From assembly GCA_033032865.1 (NCBI GenBank), contig JAWHQI010000065.1, positions 4,898,001-4,962,000 on the forward strand: a stretch of DNA of 64,000 nucleotides, written 5' to 3'. Below the pieces are notes generated by a model that did not search any database, had not been told where the DNA came from, and was given only the letters and a program-made list of their open reading frames with translations. The stretch comes from Dactylorhiza incarnata (lineage: Eukaryota; Streptophyta; Magnoliopsida; Asparagales; Orchidaceae). The position numbers were made by a program, and so were the translations under genes. Each line of letters starts with the position of its first letter. Within the stretch, counting starts at the first letter, position 1. Shown piece by piece: positions 11,797-25,817 of this stretch.

Positions 11797-14700
11797 CTCC
11801 CCCTTGAAGTGGGAAGTGGAAACCAACCCAAGTAGTTCCCTTAGCCGTGTGAACGGCCCCTTTGCCAGCGCCTTTGTGAAGATGTCTGCGACATTGTCCG
11901 CACTCCGCACATGCTCGACCGAAAGAGATCCCTCCAGCACCTTCTCCCGTATGAAGTGATGCTCGATCTCAATATGCTTCGTCCTCGCATGACAAACTGG
12001 ATTGGTCACCAGTTTGAGAGCACTCTCGTTGTCACCGCGTAGCAGAGTCGGCTCCCGAACCTCTTTGTGGACGTCTCCCGCCAATCTCCTAAGCCAGATG
12101 GCTTCCTGAGCTGCCAAGGCCGAAGCCTTGTATTCCGCTTCTGTGGTGGAGACCGATACGGAATCCTGCTTCTTGCTGCACCATGATATAGCCGTAGAGC
12201 CCGCCATGAAGACGAATCCAGATGTTGACTTCCGATCATCCGAATCTCCCCCGTAATCAGCATCCATGTATCCATGCACCTCGAAGCCCGCATCCCTCCT
12301 GTATAGGAGACCCATGTCCGAGGTCGCCTTGACATACTTCAGAATGTTCTTGGCCGCTAGCAGATGAGGTACTCGTGGTTCCGCCATAAACCGACTCACC
12401 CTGCCTACTGCATATGCAATATCCGGCCTTGTGATCGTCAGATAAATCAAGCTCCCAACCAGAGCTCGGAACACCAACGGATCTTGCATGATCCTTCCCT
12501 CATCCTTCCGAAGCTTCATAGCCTTCTCCAGAGGTGTGGAAGTGCACTTCCCTTCCTTCATGCCGAATCACTCCACGATCCGCTCCGCATATCCGGCTTG
12601 GGTCACCAGCACGCCACCTTCCTTCCTCTGCACCTCAAGTCCAAGAAAATGGTGAAGCTCACCAAGATCCTTCATCTCGAACCTGATAGATAGTTCAGCC
12701 CGAAGCTGTGATACCTCCTCCTTCGAGTTCCCCGTCACGATCATATCGTCAACGTATAGCAGCACGATGACCTGAAGCTCCCCGCTCTTCTTGACGAACA
12801 AGCTCGAGTCTGAGTCTGAAGCAACAAATCCACAGAATAGGAGATATTCTGCGATCTTCCCGTACCACGCCCTCGGCGCTTGCTTCAACCCATACAGGGC
12901 CTTCTTCAGCTTGCAGACATGCTCCGGAAGATCTTCAGACACAAAACCTGGTGGCTGGACCATGAAGATGTCCTTGTCAATCTCGCCGTACAAGAAGGCG
13001 TTCTTGACGTCGAGCTGCCAAATCTCCCATCCACTGAACGCCGCCAAGGCAATGATGAACCGAACTGAAGTCATTTTGGCCACCGGACTAAAAGTCTCTT
13101 CATAGTCTTCACCGTATTGCTGCGAGAACCCCCGAGCTACAAGACGAGCTTTGTACCGCTCGATACTGCCGTCAGCTTTCTTCTTAAGCTTGTAGACCCA
13201 CTTGCATGTCACAGGAGTGATGCCCTTGGGCTTGGGCACAAGAGACCAGGTCTCGTTCTTCTCAAGAGCTGCCATCTCTTCTTGCATCGCAACGTCCCAC
13301 TCCTTCACGCCTTGGGCCTTCTCAAAGCTCGACAGCTCCCTCTCATCCAAGGGACCAGCGAAGAAACATGAGACGAAGCTCACTGCGTTTCCTCCTGTAT
13401 AGCGATCAGGGGCGATGATCGCTCGCTTCGACCTCCTCAGCTCCTTCCCTTGAACTGCAATGTCATCCGCTGCTTCTTCCCTAGCTCCCCTTCCAGACGT
13501 GCTAGTAGCATCGCTCCCCCTGCTCCCTGAACCAGAAGCCCCCGTCTCGGAACTAGAAGGAGATGGACCACCTGGTGACACAGGTAGCTCCACCTGAAGA
13601 TTCTCCACAGCTTTCTCTGGCATCTCCACCCTGCTCTCTGGTAACTCCACATCAGAAGACCCCTTGTAAGATGTCACCTCATCGAACACGACGTCGCGAG
13701 ATACAACAAATCTCCGCGTCTCCGGGTCCATGCACTTCCACCCTTTCTTCCGCTCATCGTATCCCACGAAGACTAGCTTCCTTGCTTTCGCATCTAGATT
13801 CGTCCGAAGAGCATCTGGAACATGCACGTAGCAGGTGGAACCAAACACCCTAAGGTGTGCCACACTTGGCTTCTCCTTGAACATCATTTCATGTGGAGTC
13901 AGCATGTTGATGGGGCTCAGAGGCATCCTGTTGATGACGTAGGCAGCACAAGACATTCCCTCCGCCCAGAAGGACTTTGGGATACTCTTGGCATGCAGCC
14001 AACACTTGCAGGTCTCCGTCAGATGACGGATCTTCCGTTCTGCAACTCCGTTCTGTTGTGGAGTATGAGCACAAGTGAGCTCTCTCCGGATGCCCGCCTT
14101 CCTGCAAAAAGTAGAGAACTCACTGGAGGTGAACTCCCCTCCGTTGTCAGTCCTCAGCTTCTTCACCCGCAGTCCCAGCCGACCTTCCACGAGCTCCTTG
14201 AACTCCACAAACTTGGCAAACGCCTCCGCCTTCTCCTTCAGGAAATATACCCAGACATATCTGGTGTAATCATCGATCAACACCAGCATATACCTGCTGC
14301 CTCCGAGGCTTGGGGTAGCAGTTGGTCCCATCAAGTCACCGTGGATGCACTCCAACGGCACACTACTCCTTGTCTGCGACTTGTCAAACGGTAGTCGATG
14401 AGACTTGCCGAACTGACATCCTGCGCAAACATGACCTTCCCCGTAGGAAGATAGACTTGGCAGGCCCTTGACTAGGCCTCTCACCGCCATTGCTTTCAGC
14501 TTATCCATTCCTACATGCCCCAACCTCTCATGCCATATAACGGCACCATCATTCGTCTTCATCTTGTCGACGTAGGAACTTGTTGATAAAACAAACAAGT
14601 CCTTTGCCCGTCTCCCGACATGGACGACCTCGGCCTTTACAGCCTCAACATTGCGTAGAAACTTCACTTCTGTTGGGCCGAACAGAACGTGATACCCGGC

Positions 14701-15876
14701 GTCTACAGCATTGGTCACGGAGAAGAGATTTTTCTTCATACCAGACACGTGATAGACACTTTTCAAAGTAAGTGTCCCTCTATCACTGCCCAAAGAAACA
14801 ACCCCCACCTTCTCCACTGGATGTACAGTATTATCAGCAGTAATGATTGCATTGTTACCTGTATAGGGTTGTGCAGAAGAAAGCTTGGTCCCGTCTCCGG
14901 TGAGGTGATGACCACACCCCGAGTCCACGATCCAGTCCTCCAAATAGTTGATGGGAGCCGAAGCTCCAATAGAAGCCGAGAAGGCTCCTCCCCATCCTCC
15001 ATCTATATGTCTGGCCTCAGCTTCCTCCTTCTCCGCAGCATGCCCTGCTTGAGTGACCACTCTGCAATCCTTCTTGAAGTGCCCAACCTTCCCGCATTTG
15101 TAGCATTTGAGACCTTCCTTCTTCTTCTTCTCCTCAGCCTTAGGAGGATAGCCCCTCTCCTGCTGTCCAGAAGTTGAAGGCCCATAGCCTCCAGTGGTCT
15201 TCTTCTTCTTATCCCACTTCTTCTTCTTCCCCGAGAAGAGAACTTCGCCATCTCCCCCAGTCACTGACACCCCCGCCATCTGTCTTGCCAAGCTTTCTTG
15301 CGAAGAAAGCAAGTTCTCCAGCTCCAACAGAGACGGCTGATTTGCCCATCCCTGCACCGACGTCACAAAGGCCACATATTCCTTCCGCAAGCCGCGGATG
15401 ATGTGCCTCTTCAGCTTCGCCTCAGAGATAGGCTCATCAGGATCCAGTGCTGAGATTTCAGCGCACAAATTCTTCATCTTCAGAAAGAAGTTTGAGATAG
15501 AAAGATCACCCTGAGCCGACCTTGCCAGCTCATTCTCCAAGAACTGCAGCCTTGCCACATTCTTCTTGTTAAACAGCCCATCCAGGGCTTTCCAGATTTC
15601 TGCAGCCGATCCACATCCCAAAATGTGATCAAAGAGATCAGGTGAAATGGCACGCTTCAAAGTGAACTCGGCCTTGGCATTGGTCTTTCTCCAAGCTCTC
15701 ACGGCCGGACCGTTATCACCAGCTTCTGTTGCCTTCACCTCTTCCGTCTCATCTCCTCCAACAACTTCCCATAGATCCTCACCCAGAAGATAGCTCTGCA
15801 TACATGACTTCCACTTCTTGAAGTTAGTCGATGTAAGCATCTCAATACCAAGACCTCTTGCAAATCCACCTTCCAT
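11791..15876 (-). pseudogene. Copia gag-pol polyprotein with one in-frame stop
   Basis: One frame runs from the ATG at 15876 to a TGA at 12570-12568 (1102 codons), then continues in the same frame to 11791 (256 codons). Domains on the 1102-residue part: gag about 1-220; CCHC knuckle CYKCGKVGHFKKDC at 258-271; protease WIVDSG at about 315-320; pre-integrase IWHERLGHV near 447; integrase catalytic triad D514, D577, E613; reverse transcriptase from about 878 with YVDD at 1041-1044. The distal part carries RNase H (DADYGG, TTEAEY). The sole visible lesion is TGA where the related element at 25040 has an Arg codon; CGA-to-TGA is a likely CpG transition. The final stop is formed by the first bases of the 3' LTR. 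Confidence 0.93.
11797..11805 (-). other. Polypurine tract of copia element
   Basis: On the minus strand CAAGGGGGAG lies directly before the LTR start TGTTGAAA. It is the plus-strand DNA priming site. It overlaps the last codons of pol. Confidence 0.85.
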
Positions 15877-15952
15877 TGGTTTTCCTCTGGTTCCTTCTTC
15901 ACAAAGGCGATGGCTACTCTAAGTTGCAACCTGCTCTATCCACTCCAACCTC

Positions 15953-15964
15953 CCTCTGATACCA
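15953..15964 (-). other. Primer binding site, initiator-Met tRNA type
   Basis: On the minus strand TGGTATCAGAGG follows the 5' LTR end with no spacer. This is the standard copia PBS complementary to initiator methionine tRNA. Confidence 0.92.
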
Positions 15965-17161
15965 TGTGAAATTTTTTCTAAGGACCTTGTGAGAGCAAGC
16001 AGGAATCGATTATGCAACTTAGAGATACAAGCCAAACAACCAGAAACAAACTTTAGGCAAGCAATTGATCTTTATTGATAGCATAAACTTCATTACAGGG
16101 CAAGACATGCTTGGCGAGACATGATTTCGCCAGCACAGATACCAAACAGAAAAGCAAGAAGATGAGGATAACTTGAGATCGCTCCAGACCGCGCGACCTC
16201 CCTGCGACTTCAACACACTGCCAGACCGCAGCGCCTTGCCGATCACAGCACACCACCAATCCGCTGATCAGACCGCTCCCTTCTTCCGACCTCCTGATTC
16301 TCCCGAACTCCAGCACCACAACTCCAAGCCGCAGACCGCCCGAACACTTTCAGAGGAAGAGGTGATCGCTGCCGCCCACACTATCCGCAGAAGCTGCACA
16401 AGAGGAATTCAATCAGCAGACCGCACGGTCAGAATAAACCAGACCGCAGGAAACAAGCGAACTCAGCTTACACTTGGTGTATTCTGTTGCTGCTACAGTG
16501 GCCTCCTATTTATAGGCGCGGGACCTGATCCAGTCACCACCCTATGAGATAGGATCACCACCCTCCAGATCGCGTGACCTTATCGGTCAACCCGCACGAT
16601 CAGCAACATAACTCCTGCTTCATTTTGGTGAACCCGCCAGCTTCAATTCTCCACCATGAGAGACCGCCGCTCTCACAGCAGACCGCGACTCTCCAAAGAG
16701 ATCGCCAGACCGCCCGAAGCTATTCACCACCTATGTTCGCTCGAGACCGCGAACACAGCCAGTCCGCCATCAACCCGCGAACTCCTGTCCGTATGCCGAT
16801 CTCCTCCTGAGACCGCGAACAGCAACCAGCTCGCATACCAGTCTCCTCCTGAGACCGCGTACTGAGACCGCGCGACTAGGAGCCTTAGTCCGCGACAACT
16901 AACAGAGAACCTGGAACACCCTGTGCGGTCACACCTGACCCCCACAGTCTTGAAGAAGACAACCAGCCGCACGGTTATAGACAACCCGCGTGACCTTGGA
17001 CCAGATACCAGCGGTCACTCCAGGAGACCACAGTTAGGCTACTACCAGCCAGACCGCAGAGGCAGACCGCCAGGCCGTGCGGTCATGCCAGACCGCCCGA
17101 CCTCCTCCCAGACCGCCCAGGTCCAAAAGCCTCCTTCACTTCCACTTCAACAATTTCAACA
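15965..17161 (-). repeat. 5' LTR of copia element (1197 bp)
   Basis: It is collinear with 10600-11796 with no length difference. Differences noticed include cagcacag versus caacacag, and gcacgatcagcaac versus gcgcgatcaacaac. It carries the same AGACCGC array and TATA-like box. Confidence 0.95.
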
Positions 17162-18167
17162 GAAATCACATCGATCTCTATTGTGACTGCCTCTCAATTT
17201 GATCCAGCACCGCCTCTTCATAACTCACCAATAACCGTCAGGGATGAACTCGTACCCCCACACAACAATGTCATCCCATCAATTCCAAAATTATCTTCTA
17301 CTAATTTGTGTATCAACTTTCCATAGGAAAACAACAAGGATCTAGAACAAACGCCTCTAAGTTCGTTGATACCTGATAGGGAAATACCTTCCACCTCTCA
17401 CAATGATGTCATCCCATCTCTTACTAGTACGTCTTTTGCTAATTTGTGTAATATACCAGCACAGGAAAACAATTGGGTTTCAACACGGCCTCCACAGAGT
17501 TCGGCTTCTTCCAGATCTACATTTTTAGATAGGAAGGCTAGTCCAGATTACCTCCCAACGAAGACACATAACAACTCGACACAGCCAGATCTAGGTCCGA
17601 CCCCGTACTCTCCCTCCCCCCCCCTCTCTCTCACTCTCCGACGACTCCACATGAACAACCTAGCAGCATTAACTATGATGACTCTATTACGTATGATCTA
17701 CTAAAACAGGGATTTCCATAAGAGCATTCATCAACAGATCTATGAAATAAAACAAACACTAAAGTACGTGAAAGGACTTCCATGAATCCACCAGATCTGC
17801 GTCTTCCTACGACATCCCATGATACACTCCCTCTTCGACGATCTCTGCGTTCGAATCCAAGCTTCAGCGCACCTTACCCATTCTTCCTCGAGTACCTCTT
17901 CGGCGCTGATCTCTCCAGAAATAATGCCACTAAGAGTTTTAGGGTTTTCTTTTTCGTTTCCATCGCATTAGATTAAATAGACGAATTTCGGTCATCTCAA
18001 GCATGGGCAAAAATTTTCGGGCAGGGTAGGGATATAGAGTTAATATATAAAATGATGCTTTATTGTCACATGGAGGAGACGAGCTAGCAACTTGTGCTAA
18101 CCTCTTCTCAATGATCATTAATAAGACTATAAATATAACTCATGTAGTTGTAATGGATTCATTGATT
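17162..18167 (+). repeat. Composite repeat S, copy 1, right part, with a decayed copia-linker-like reading
   Basis: It is collinear with 21287-21848 plus 26687-27199. Read on the plus strand it gives Pro/Ser-rich segments such as DPAPPLHSS, STSHNDVIPSLTSTSF and HDTLPLRRSLRSNPS, separated by stops. This resembles the spacer between integrase and reverse transcriptase of copia polyproteins, but no integrase or RT follows. The identity is therefore tentative. Homology with copy 2 ends at about 18167 (gattcattgattg), where a minus-strand gag begins. Confidence 0.6.
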
Positions 18168-18930
18168 GCAAAAAGGCTCTCTTCATCCTCCTCCTCGTCG
18201 TCGTCCTCTTTGCTTGACTTCAGTGCCAAGGCTTTCTTCTTTGGCTCTTTGTTGAATTCTTCATCTTGGATTTTGAATTCAACCTCATGGGTTTTGAGAT
18301 TCCCAATGAAGCTCTCAATCTGGAGCCGTCTTAGATTATGTGACTCGGAGATGGCCGTCATTTTCGGATTGAACTTCGGAGGGAGAGACAGAAAGATTTT
18401 CTCACCAAGTCACCGTTAGAGAAGGTTTTCCCGAGTATCTTTGAGGCGTTGACGATCTTGATGAAGTGAGTGTACATCGAGTCTACATCTTCGTCTGTAT
18501 CCTTCCTGAATCTTTCAAACTCCGACTCCAGTTGAAATAGCTTTGAGTCTTTAACCTGCGAAGTACCCTCGTGAGTTATTTCCAATAAATTCCAGATATC
18601 GTATGCAGTTTCGCAAGCACTAACTCGATTGAATTCAGTTCTATCTAAAGCACAAAATAAGACATTCATTGCTTTAGCGTTATTTTTGCATCTACTTTTA
18701 TCTCCCTCATCCCATTTATCTCTAGGATTTTTCATGATTACATCTCCAACTACATATGTAGGAGTAGTATAACGTTTTTCTACCCAAGTCCAGACATCTA
18801 AATCTAAATTCATTAGAAAGTAACGCATACGTGTTCTCCAGTAGTTATAATCATTTCCAGTGAAAAGTGAAGGTCTACTTATCCCTTGCCCCTCTTGAAA
18901 AGCGAGATATGGAGCGCCATTACTCCCACC
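18168..18930 (-). pseudogene. Copia (Sirevirus-like) gag, truncated
   Basis: Minus-strand reading gives GNDYNYWRTRMRYFLMNLDL, then AYDIWNLLEITHEGTSQVKD and DEDVDSMYTHFIKIVN, the pattern of copia gag (UBN2 family). A frameshift near 18358 separates it from a downstream acidic block (MTAISESHNLRRLQIESFIG, then a run of Asp/Glu). The frame is cut at 18168 by the end of repeat S copy 1. No zinc knuckle or pol remains. Confidence 0.82.
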
Positions 18931-18955
18931 TGTTAAACCATTTTGTAATAACCTC

Positions 18956-18967
18956 GCTTTGATATCA
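18956..18967 (-). other. Degenerate primer binding site
   Basis: The minus strand reads TGATATCAAAGC two bases from the LTR edge. It matches the initiator-Met PBS TGGTATCAGAGC with two changes. Confidence 0.6.
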
Positions 18968-18969
18968 CT

Positions 18970-20372
18970 TGTCGTGAATAAGGGTTTTTAAACTTTTCGT
19001 GTTCAAGTGAAATTATAGTTATAAGTTCAACATATTTTATGAAAATATATCAGTCAAGACAATGATGTAAGCTTTTGGGAAACTGTGTTGCACGAAGCAA
19101 GAGAGATGAAGACTCTGTTGCGACCTCGAGCGGTAGAAGTTACCGCTCGGCGTTAGTGACAGAAAACTCACTTTTCGATTAGATTCCAAAGATTAGAGAT
19201 AACAAGTCCATACTAGAGAAAAATAATAATATTATTGCTTTAAATATGTTTACAAAACTTAATCCCAATGACGCTTAGAATTGAGGCGAATGTAAAAACC
19301 TTTTTGGTTTTCTATACCGACCCTTCTCCCAAGGATCGGTTGACTCTAACCTATCTCTCCCAGATGAGGCCTCGAGCCGCCCCTAGATCTAACTCTAAAC
19401 CCAGTCGCCACACCCACGCGGTGAATTCTCCATAGTCCTCGCAAGGCCCTAGTCGCCAACCACGGGCGAATTTCTCTATCGTCAAAAGATAAGAGTTACA
19501 AACAATAATAAAACTAAAACATAAACTCCCTCATATGTTGAACTTGAAGATGATGTAAGCATGATTGATCCTTCATCAAGTTCTTAGCGTTCACGAGCGT
19601 TGATGGAGTTCTATTGGTTGCAAGGAGGAGGCTCTCACGAAGGTATAGGAGTTGTGGCTTTGTTGCGTCATCAATCAACACCGCTAAAAGGAGGAGGACC
19701 GCTCTTTAAATAGACTCGGGACCTAGCGCCAGCGGTAGTGCTACCGCCGAGCGGTAGCCTCCTTAGGCAACAGGATGACACACAGATTGAGTCAACTTTG
19801 GCACCATTCTTGCTCCAAATTTGTCAGCCCCTCCTACCACGCCGCGGTAATACTAATGCGCGGTGTTAGCACAATATGTTTCCTTGCAATCAGATCTCCT
19901 TCCTTTTTTTGCTCATCAATTAACAACATGATGGTGAGACTTTCATAAGTTACCGCCGAACGTTAGCCTTAACGCGCCGTGGTAAGAGTTGTTATATCAG
20001 AGTCCGGTCGACATTCCTTTCTCGACGATATTGCCATTTCGATGCAGTTTTCAAATATGCCAACGCTATCGCCAGCGGTAGTGTTAACGCGCCGCAGTAG
20101 AACTTGCTATATCCGAGTCACGTCGATATTCCATTCTCGGCGATATTGCTATCTCGACGTCCATGTATGCAGAAGTTACCACCAACGGTAGCGTTAACGC
20201 GTCACGTTAGCAACAAAGCGTCAAATTGATAGAGGATCATCGTCTTCCTTTTTCGTACTCATGGGGGCTTGAAAGCTGAGTTCCTGTACACTATAAAAAC
20301 ATGGCAAGTATGATCAAATACAATGAGATTTGTTATTCTGAAACAAAGTGATGTGGAAAACATGTTCCAACA
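18970..20372 (-). repeat. 5' LTR of truncated minus-strand Sirevirus-like element (1403 bp)
   Basis: The plus strand starts TGTCGTGAATAAGGG and ends GTTCCAACA. It is related to the LTR at 8217-9545 in opposite orientation. A TATA-like ctttaaatag is at 19704-19713. GC-rich hairpins are abundant, for example a perfect GCTACCGC-cga-GCGGTAGC at 19740-19758. The element continues only into gag before truncation at 18168. Confidence 0.8.
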
Positions 20373-21848
<1,476 letters not shown>

Positions 21849-22395
21849 TGTTGAAGTTGTGAAGTGAGGTGGAGGAGCTTGGGCGAGTGGGGAGGTGTCC
21901 GGGCGAGTGGGGAAGTAGGCCAGGCGAGTGGGCCTTGTGCTCCAGGCTAGTGGAGGAAGCATGGAAGCATGCGAGTGGGAGCAGGGGGGCTGCTGCCTTT
22001 GAGTACGCGAGTGGAGATGGGGGGAGCTGCTGCCTTGTTGGTTGCCGAGTGGAGGGGTGCTGCCATGTTGAAGTGGCGAGTAGAAGTGAGGGGGAGGTGT
22101 TGTTGCCGAGTGGAGCAATGGAGGAGTTGGCCTTGCCAAGTGGGCATGGGCGAGTGGAGCTTTGAGGGAGGTAAGCTGGGCGAGTCCAATGGAGGGGGCT
22201 GCTTGGTTGTTGCCTTGCCGAGTGGAAGTGAGAGGTGTGCGAGTGGGCATGTGCAAGTGGTGTGTACATGAGCCTTGCCGAGTGGAGCCATGCAAGGTGG
22301 TGTGTGCATGCCCCCCCTTTCTTACACCCTACCCTCATTTGTGTGTTTACTATAAATACCCCCCCCCCCCCCCCCCCCCCCCCATGTGAAGAGCT
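21849..22395 (+). repeat. Truncated 5' LTR of copia element
   Basis: It matches 25812 to about 26346 and ends at the shared word gagct. A TATA box tataaata is at 22351-22358, followed by a run of 25 C (22359-22383) against 14 C in the 3' LTR. It has at least a dozen GCGAGTGG/CCGAGTGG words. Confidence 0.92.
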
Positions 22396-25300
22396 TCCTC
22401 CCCCCATATGACCAGAGGGGGAGACCCCTCTGCTTTGCCTGCAAGAAGTACAGGAACATGGCAAAGGAGTGTCAGTCTAATCTCAAGGCCGGTCATGTTG
22501 CTGAGAGAGGTGGAGACCATCAGAGTGGTGGAGACCATCGAAGAGGTGGAGGTGGAGGTCACCAGGGTGGTGAAGGCGGAGACAACTGCTTCTTGGCTGA
22601 GATGACAGCAACGTCGGTCGATGCCTTAGCTTCCGTCAGCTTTGAGAACGACTGGATAGTGGACTCCGGTTGCGGGCACCATCTCACTGGAGATGTGTCT
22701 AAGTTTGCCTCCTTGAAGGCATATGGTGGAACTGATGCTATCATCACGGCGGATGATACGGTGCATCCAGTTGAGAAGGAAGGGATGGTATCCCTTGGAA
22801 GTGAAGAGAAGCCCGTGACACTGAAGAGTGTGTATCACGTGCCGGGCATGAAGAAGAACCTCTTCTCGGTTGCGAATGCAGTAGATGCAGGTTACCACGT
22901 GCTGTTCGGACCGAAGGAGGTGAAGTTCCTGAAGAACCTGTCTTCAGTTGATGCTGATGTCACGCTCACCGGGAGAAGGGTGAAGGACTTGTATGTTTTG
23001 TCTGCAAGTGCCTACGTGGACAAATTGAAGACAAACGACAGCGCATCGATCTGGCATGAGAGGCTAGGTCACGTGGGGATGGACAAGTTGAAGATGATAG
23101 CGACGAAGGGTCTGGTGTCTGGCCTGCCCAATCTCTCTTCTTGCGGCGACGGTCATGTGTGTGAGGGCTGTCAGTTTGGCAAGTCACATCGACTTCCATT
23201 TGACAAGTCGGAGACCAGGTGTAGGGCACCCCTTGAGTGCGTACACGCTGATGTGATGGGACCGTGCGCCACCCTGACGTATGGAGGAAACATGTATGCG
23301 CTGGTCTTGGTGGATGACTACACCCGCTACACGTGGGTGTACTTCATGAGGGAGAAGGCGGAAGTGTTTGAGAAGTTCCAGGAGTGGAAGGAACTGGTGC
23401 AGGGGAGGCTGAACCTGCGGGTGAAGAAGTTGAGAAGTGCTAATGGGGGGGAGTTTACCTCTAACGCTTTCAACTCTTTCTGCAGGAAATTTGGCATCCG
23501 ACGAGAGCTCTCCTGCGCCCACACCCCTCAGCAGAATGGGGTGGCAGAGAGGAAGATCCGCCATCTGGTGGAGACAACCAGAAGTTGGCTACATGCCAAG
23601 AGCATTCCCAAAGCCTTATGGGCGGAGGGAATGACATGTGCCACCCATGTGATCAACCGGCTACCTCTGAGTCCCAACAGGATGGTGTCTCCGCACCAAC
23701 TCATGTTCGGGGAGAAGCTAGATGTGAGTCACATGAGGGTGTTTGGCTCTACCTGCTTCGTGCACGTTCCAGAGGCTGAGAGAACCAAGTTGGAGCCGAA
23801 AGCGAGGAAGTGTGTCTTCATCGGCTACGACGAGAGGAAGAAGGGATGGAAGTGCATGAACCCGCAGACCCACAAGTTTGTCGTCTCGCGCGACGTTGTG
23901 TTTGACGAACTGATCTCGTATCAGGGAGTCTCTTCTGTGGTGCTGCCGGAGAGTGGAGAATCAAGCAGGGAAGGAGAAGAGAGAGTCACTGAGGACTCTA
24001 TGGTGGAGTTGGAGGTATCTCCAAGTGCCCCATCGCCATCTGGCTCAGGGGGAGCTTCTGGCTCAGGTGGAGCTTCAAACTTTAGAAGCAGGGGGGCACT
24101 GCTTCAAGAGAAGTTGAAGGAGGAGCTGGAGAGGAGGAGTCTACCAGAGCGGTAGAAAGTGGCCAAGCCTTGAGGAGGTCGAAGCGGACCATCGTCCCGC
24201 CTGCTCGCTATAAGGAGGGGAACTTTGTGAGTTTGGTCTCTTGCTTCTTCGCAGGACCACTTGACGAGAGGGAACCTGCCCGCTTTGAAGATGCTGTTGG
24301 CACCAAGGAGTGGGATGTGGCCATGGATGAGGAGATGGAGGCCCTGGAGAAGAACGAGACATGAGACCTTGTTCCCATGGTGGAGGGCATCAAGCCTGTC
24401 ACCTGCAAGTGGGTGTACAAGGTGAAGAAGAGAGCTGATGGAGAAGTGGAGCGGTACAAGGCTAGGCTTGTCGCTCGAGGTTTCTCACAAACCTATGGAG
24501 AGGACTACGAGGAGACCTTCAGTCCTGTGGCGAAGATGACGTCGGTGAGGACGGTCATTGCCCTAGCAGCGTGCAGAGGGTGGAAGCTGTGGCAGCTGGA
24601 TGTGAAGAATGCGTTCCTATACGGAGAGATAGACAAGGACATATTCATGGTGCAACCACCTGGGTATGCGTCCAAGTCTCAGCCGCATCACGTCTGCAAG
24701 CTGAAGAAGGCCCTCTATGGGTTGAAGCAGACACCGAGAGCCTGGTATGGGAAGATTGCAGAGTATCTGCAGTTCTGTGGTTACGACGCCTCAGACTCAG
24801 AGTCTAGCATGTTTGTGAAAAAGAGTGGAGATCTTCACGTGCTGGTGCTGCTGTACGTCGACGACATGATCGTGACCGGGAACAACGGTGAAGAGGTCGC
24901 GACGCTGAGACAGCAGCTAGCCATCCGGTTTGAGATGAAGGATCTTGGTGAACTGCACCATTTCCTTGGACTTCAAGTGGAGAAGAGGAGTGGCGGGCTG
25001 CTCGTGACCCAGAAGGCGTATGCCGAGAAGATCGTCGAGAGATTCAGCATGAAGGAGGGGAAGAGCAGCTCCGTTCCACTAGAGGTTGGGCTGAAGCTTC
25101 GGAAGGAAGAAGGGAGGATTCTTCCTGATCCGAAGATCTTCCGGGCACTGGTGGGGAGCCTTATCTATCTGACCATCACAAGGCCGGACAACGCCTTTGC
25201 TGTCGGCCGAGTGAGTCGGTACATGCAGGAGACGCGGAAGCCTCATCTGGAGGCAGCCAAGGGGATACTGAAGTATGTGAAGGGCACCCTGGAGATGGGG

Positions 25301-25817
25301 TTGTTCTATGGAGGGAGGACCGACTTCAAGCTGCATGGCTACATAGATGCAGATTACACAGGTGATGCTGATGACCGCAAGTCGACATCAGGTTACGTGT
25401 TCATGTGTGGAGCTGCTGCCATCTCGTGGTGCAGCAAGAAGCAGGACTCCATTTCCCTTTCCACCACTGAGGCTGAGTACAAGGCGTCATCCTTAGCAGC
25501 TCAGGAGTGTGTCGCTGAGGAGGCTGGTGGAAGACGTGGATGAGAAGGTCAGCGGACCTACTGTGCTGCGTGGCGACAACGAGAGCGCTCTGAAGCTGGC
25601 AACCAACCCAGTGTGTCACGCAAGGACAAAGCACATAGAGATCAAGCACCACTTCATCCGAGAGAAGGTGTTGGGTGGCTCGCTTGCGGTGGAGCACGTG
25701 CGGAGTGAAGAGAACCTGGCGGACATCTTCACTAAGCCCCTATCTGCGGGGCCGTTCAAGAAGCTTCGCGCTAGCCTTGGAGTCGTCCCTGAAGCTCACT
25801 TCAAGGGGGAGTGTTGA
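22386..25817 (+). pseudogene. Copia gag-pol remnant with multiple lesions
   Basis: The first frame (22386-24155) has no ATG at its start because the deletion fused LTR to gag. It holds a defective zinc knuckle (C16, C19, Asn24 instead of His, C29), protease WIVDSG and pre-integrase IWHERLGHV. Its integrase has D289 and E388, but the middle catalytic Asp is replaced by Ala352 (RSANGGEF). Reverse transcriptase with YVDDM lies in 24377-25543, and RNase H ends at 25817 in the LTR. Lesions: frameshift between about 24110 and 24170, TGA at 24362-24364 where Trp is expected, and frameshift near 25510. It is inactive on several independent grounds. Confidence 0.92.

Larger units (their letters stand above)
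10600..17161 (-). mobile_element. Full-length Ty1/copia retrotransposon, recently inserted (6562 bp)
   Basis: Two 1197-bp LTRs (10600-11796 and 15965-17161) flank an internal domain with PBS, a gag-pol frame and a polypurine tract, all on the minus strand. The target duplication is gaaat (10595-10599 and 17162-17166). The paralogous S copy at about 21287 reads cgaaatcgcatcgatct without an insert, which is a natural empty site confirming both ends. The LTRs have the same length; by eye I find only about six substitutions, so insertion was recent. Confidence 0.96.

Noticed and set aside
12364..15401. Plus-strand frames of 60-190 codons opposite the copia pol
   Set aside because: They are antisense shadows of the gag-pol frame.
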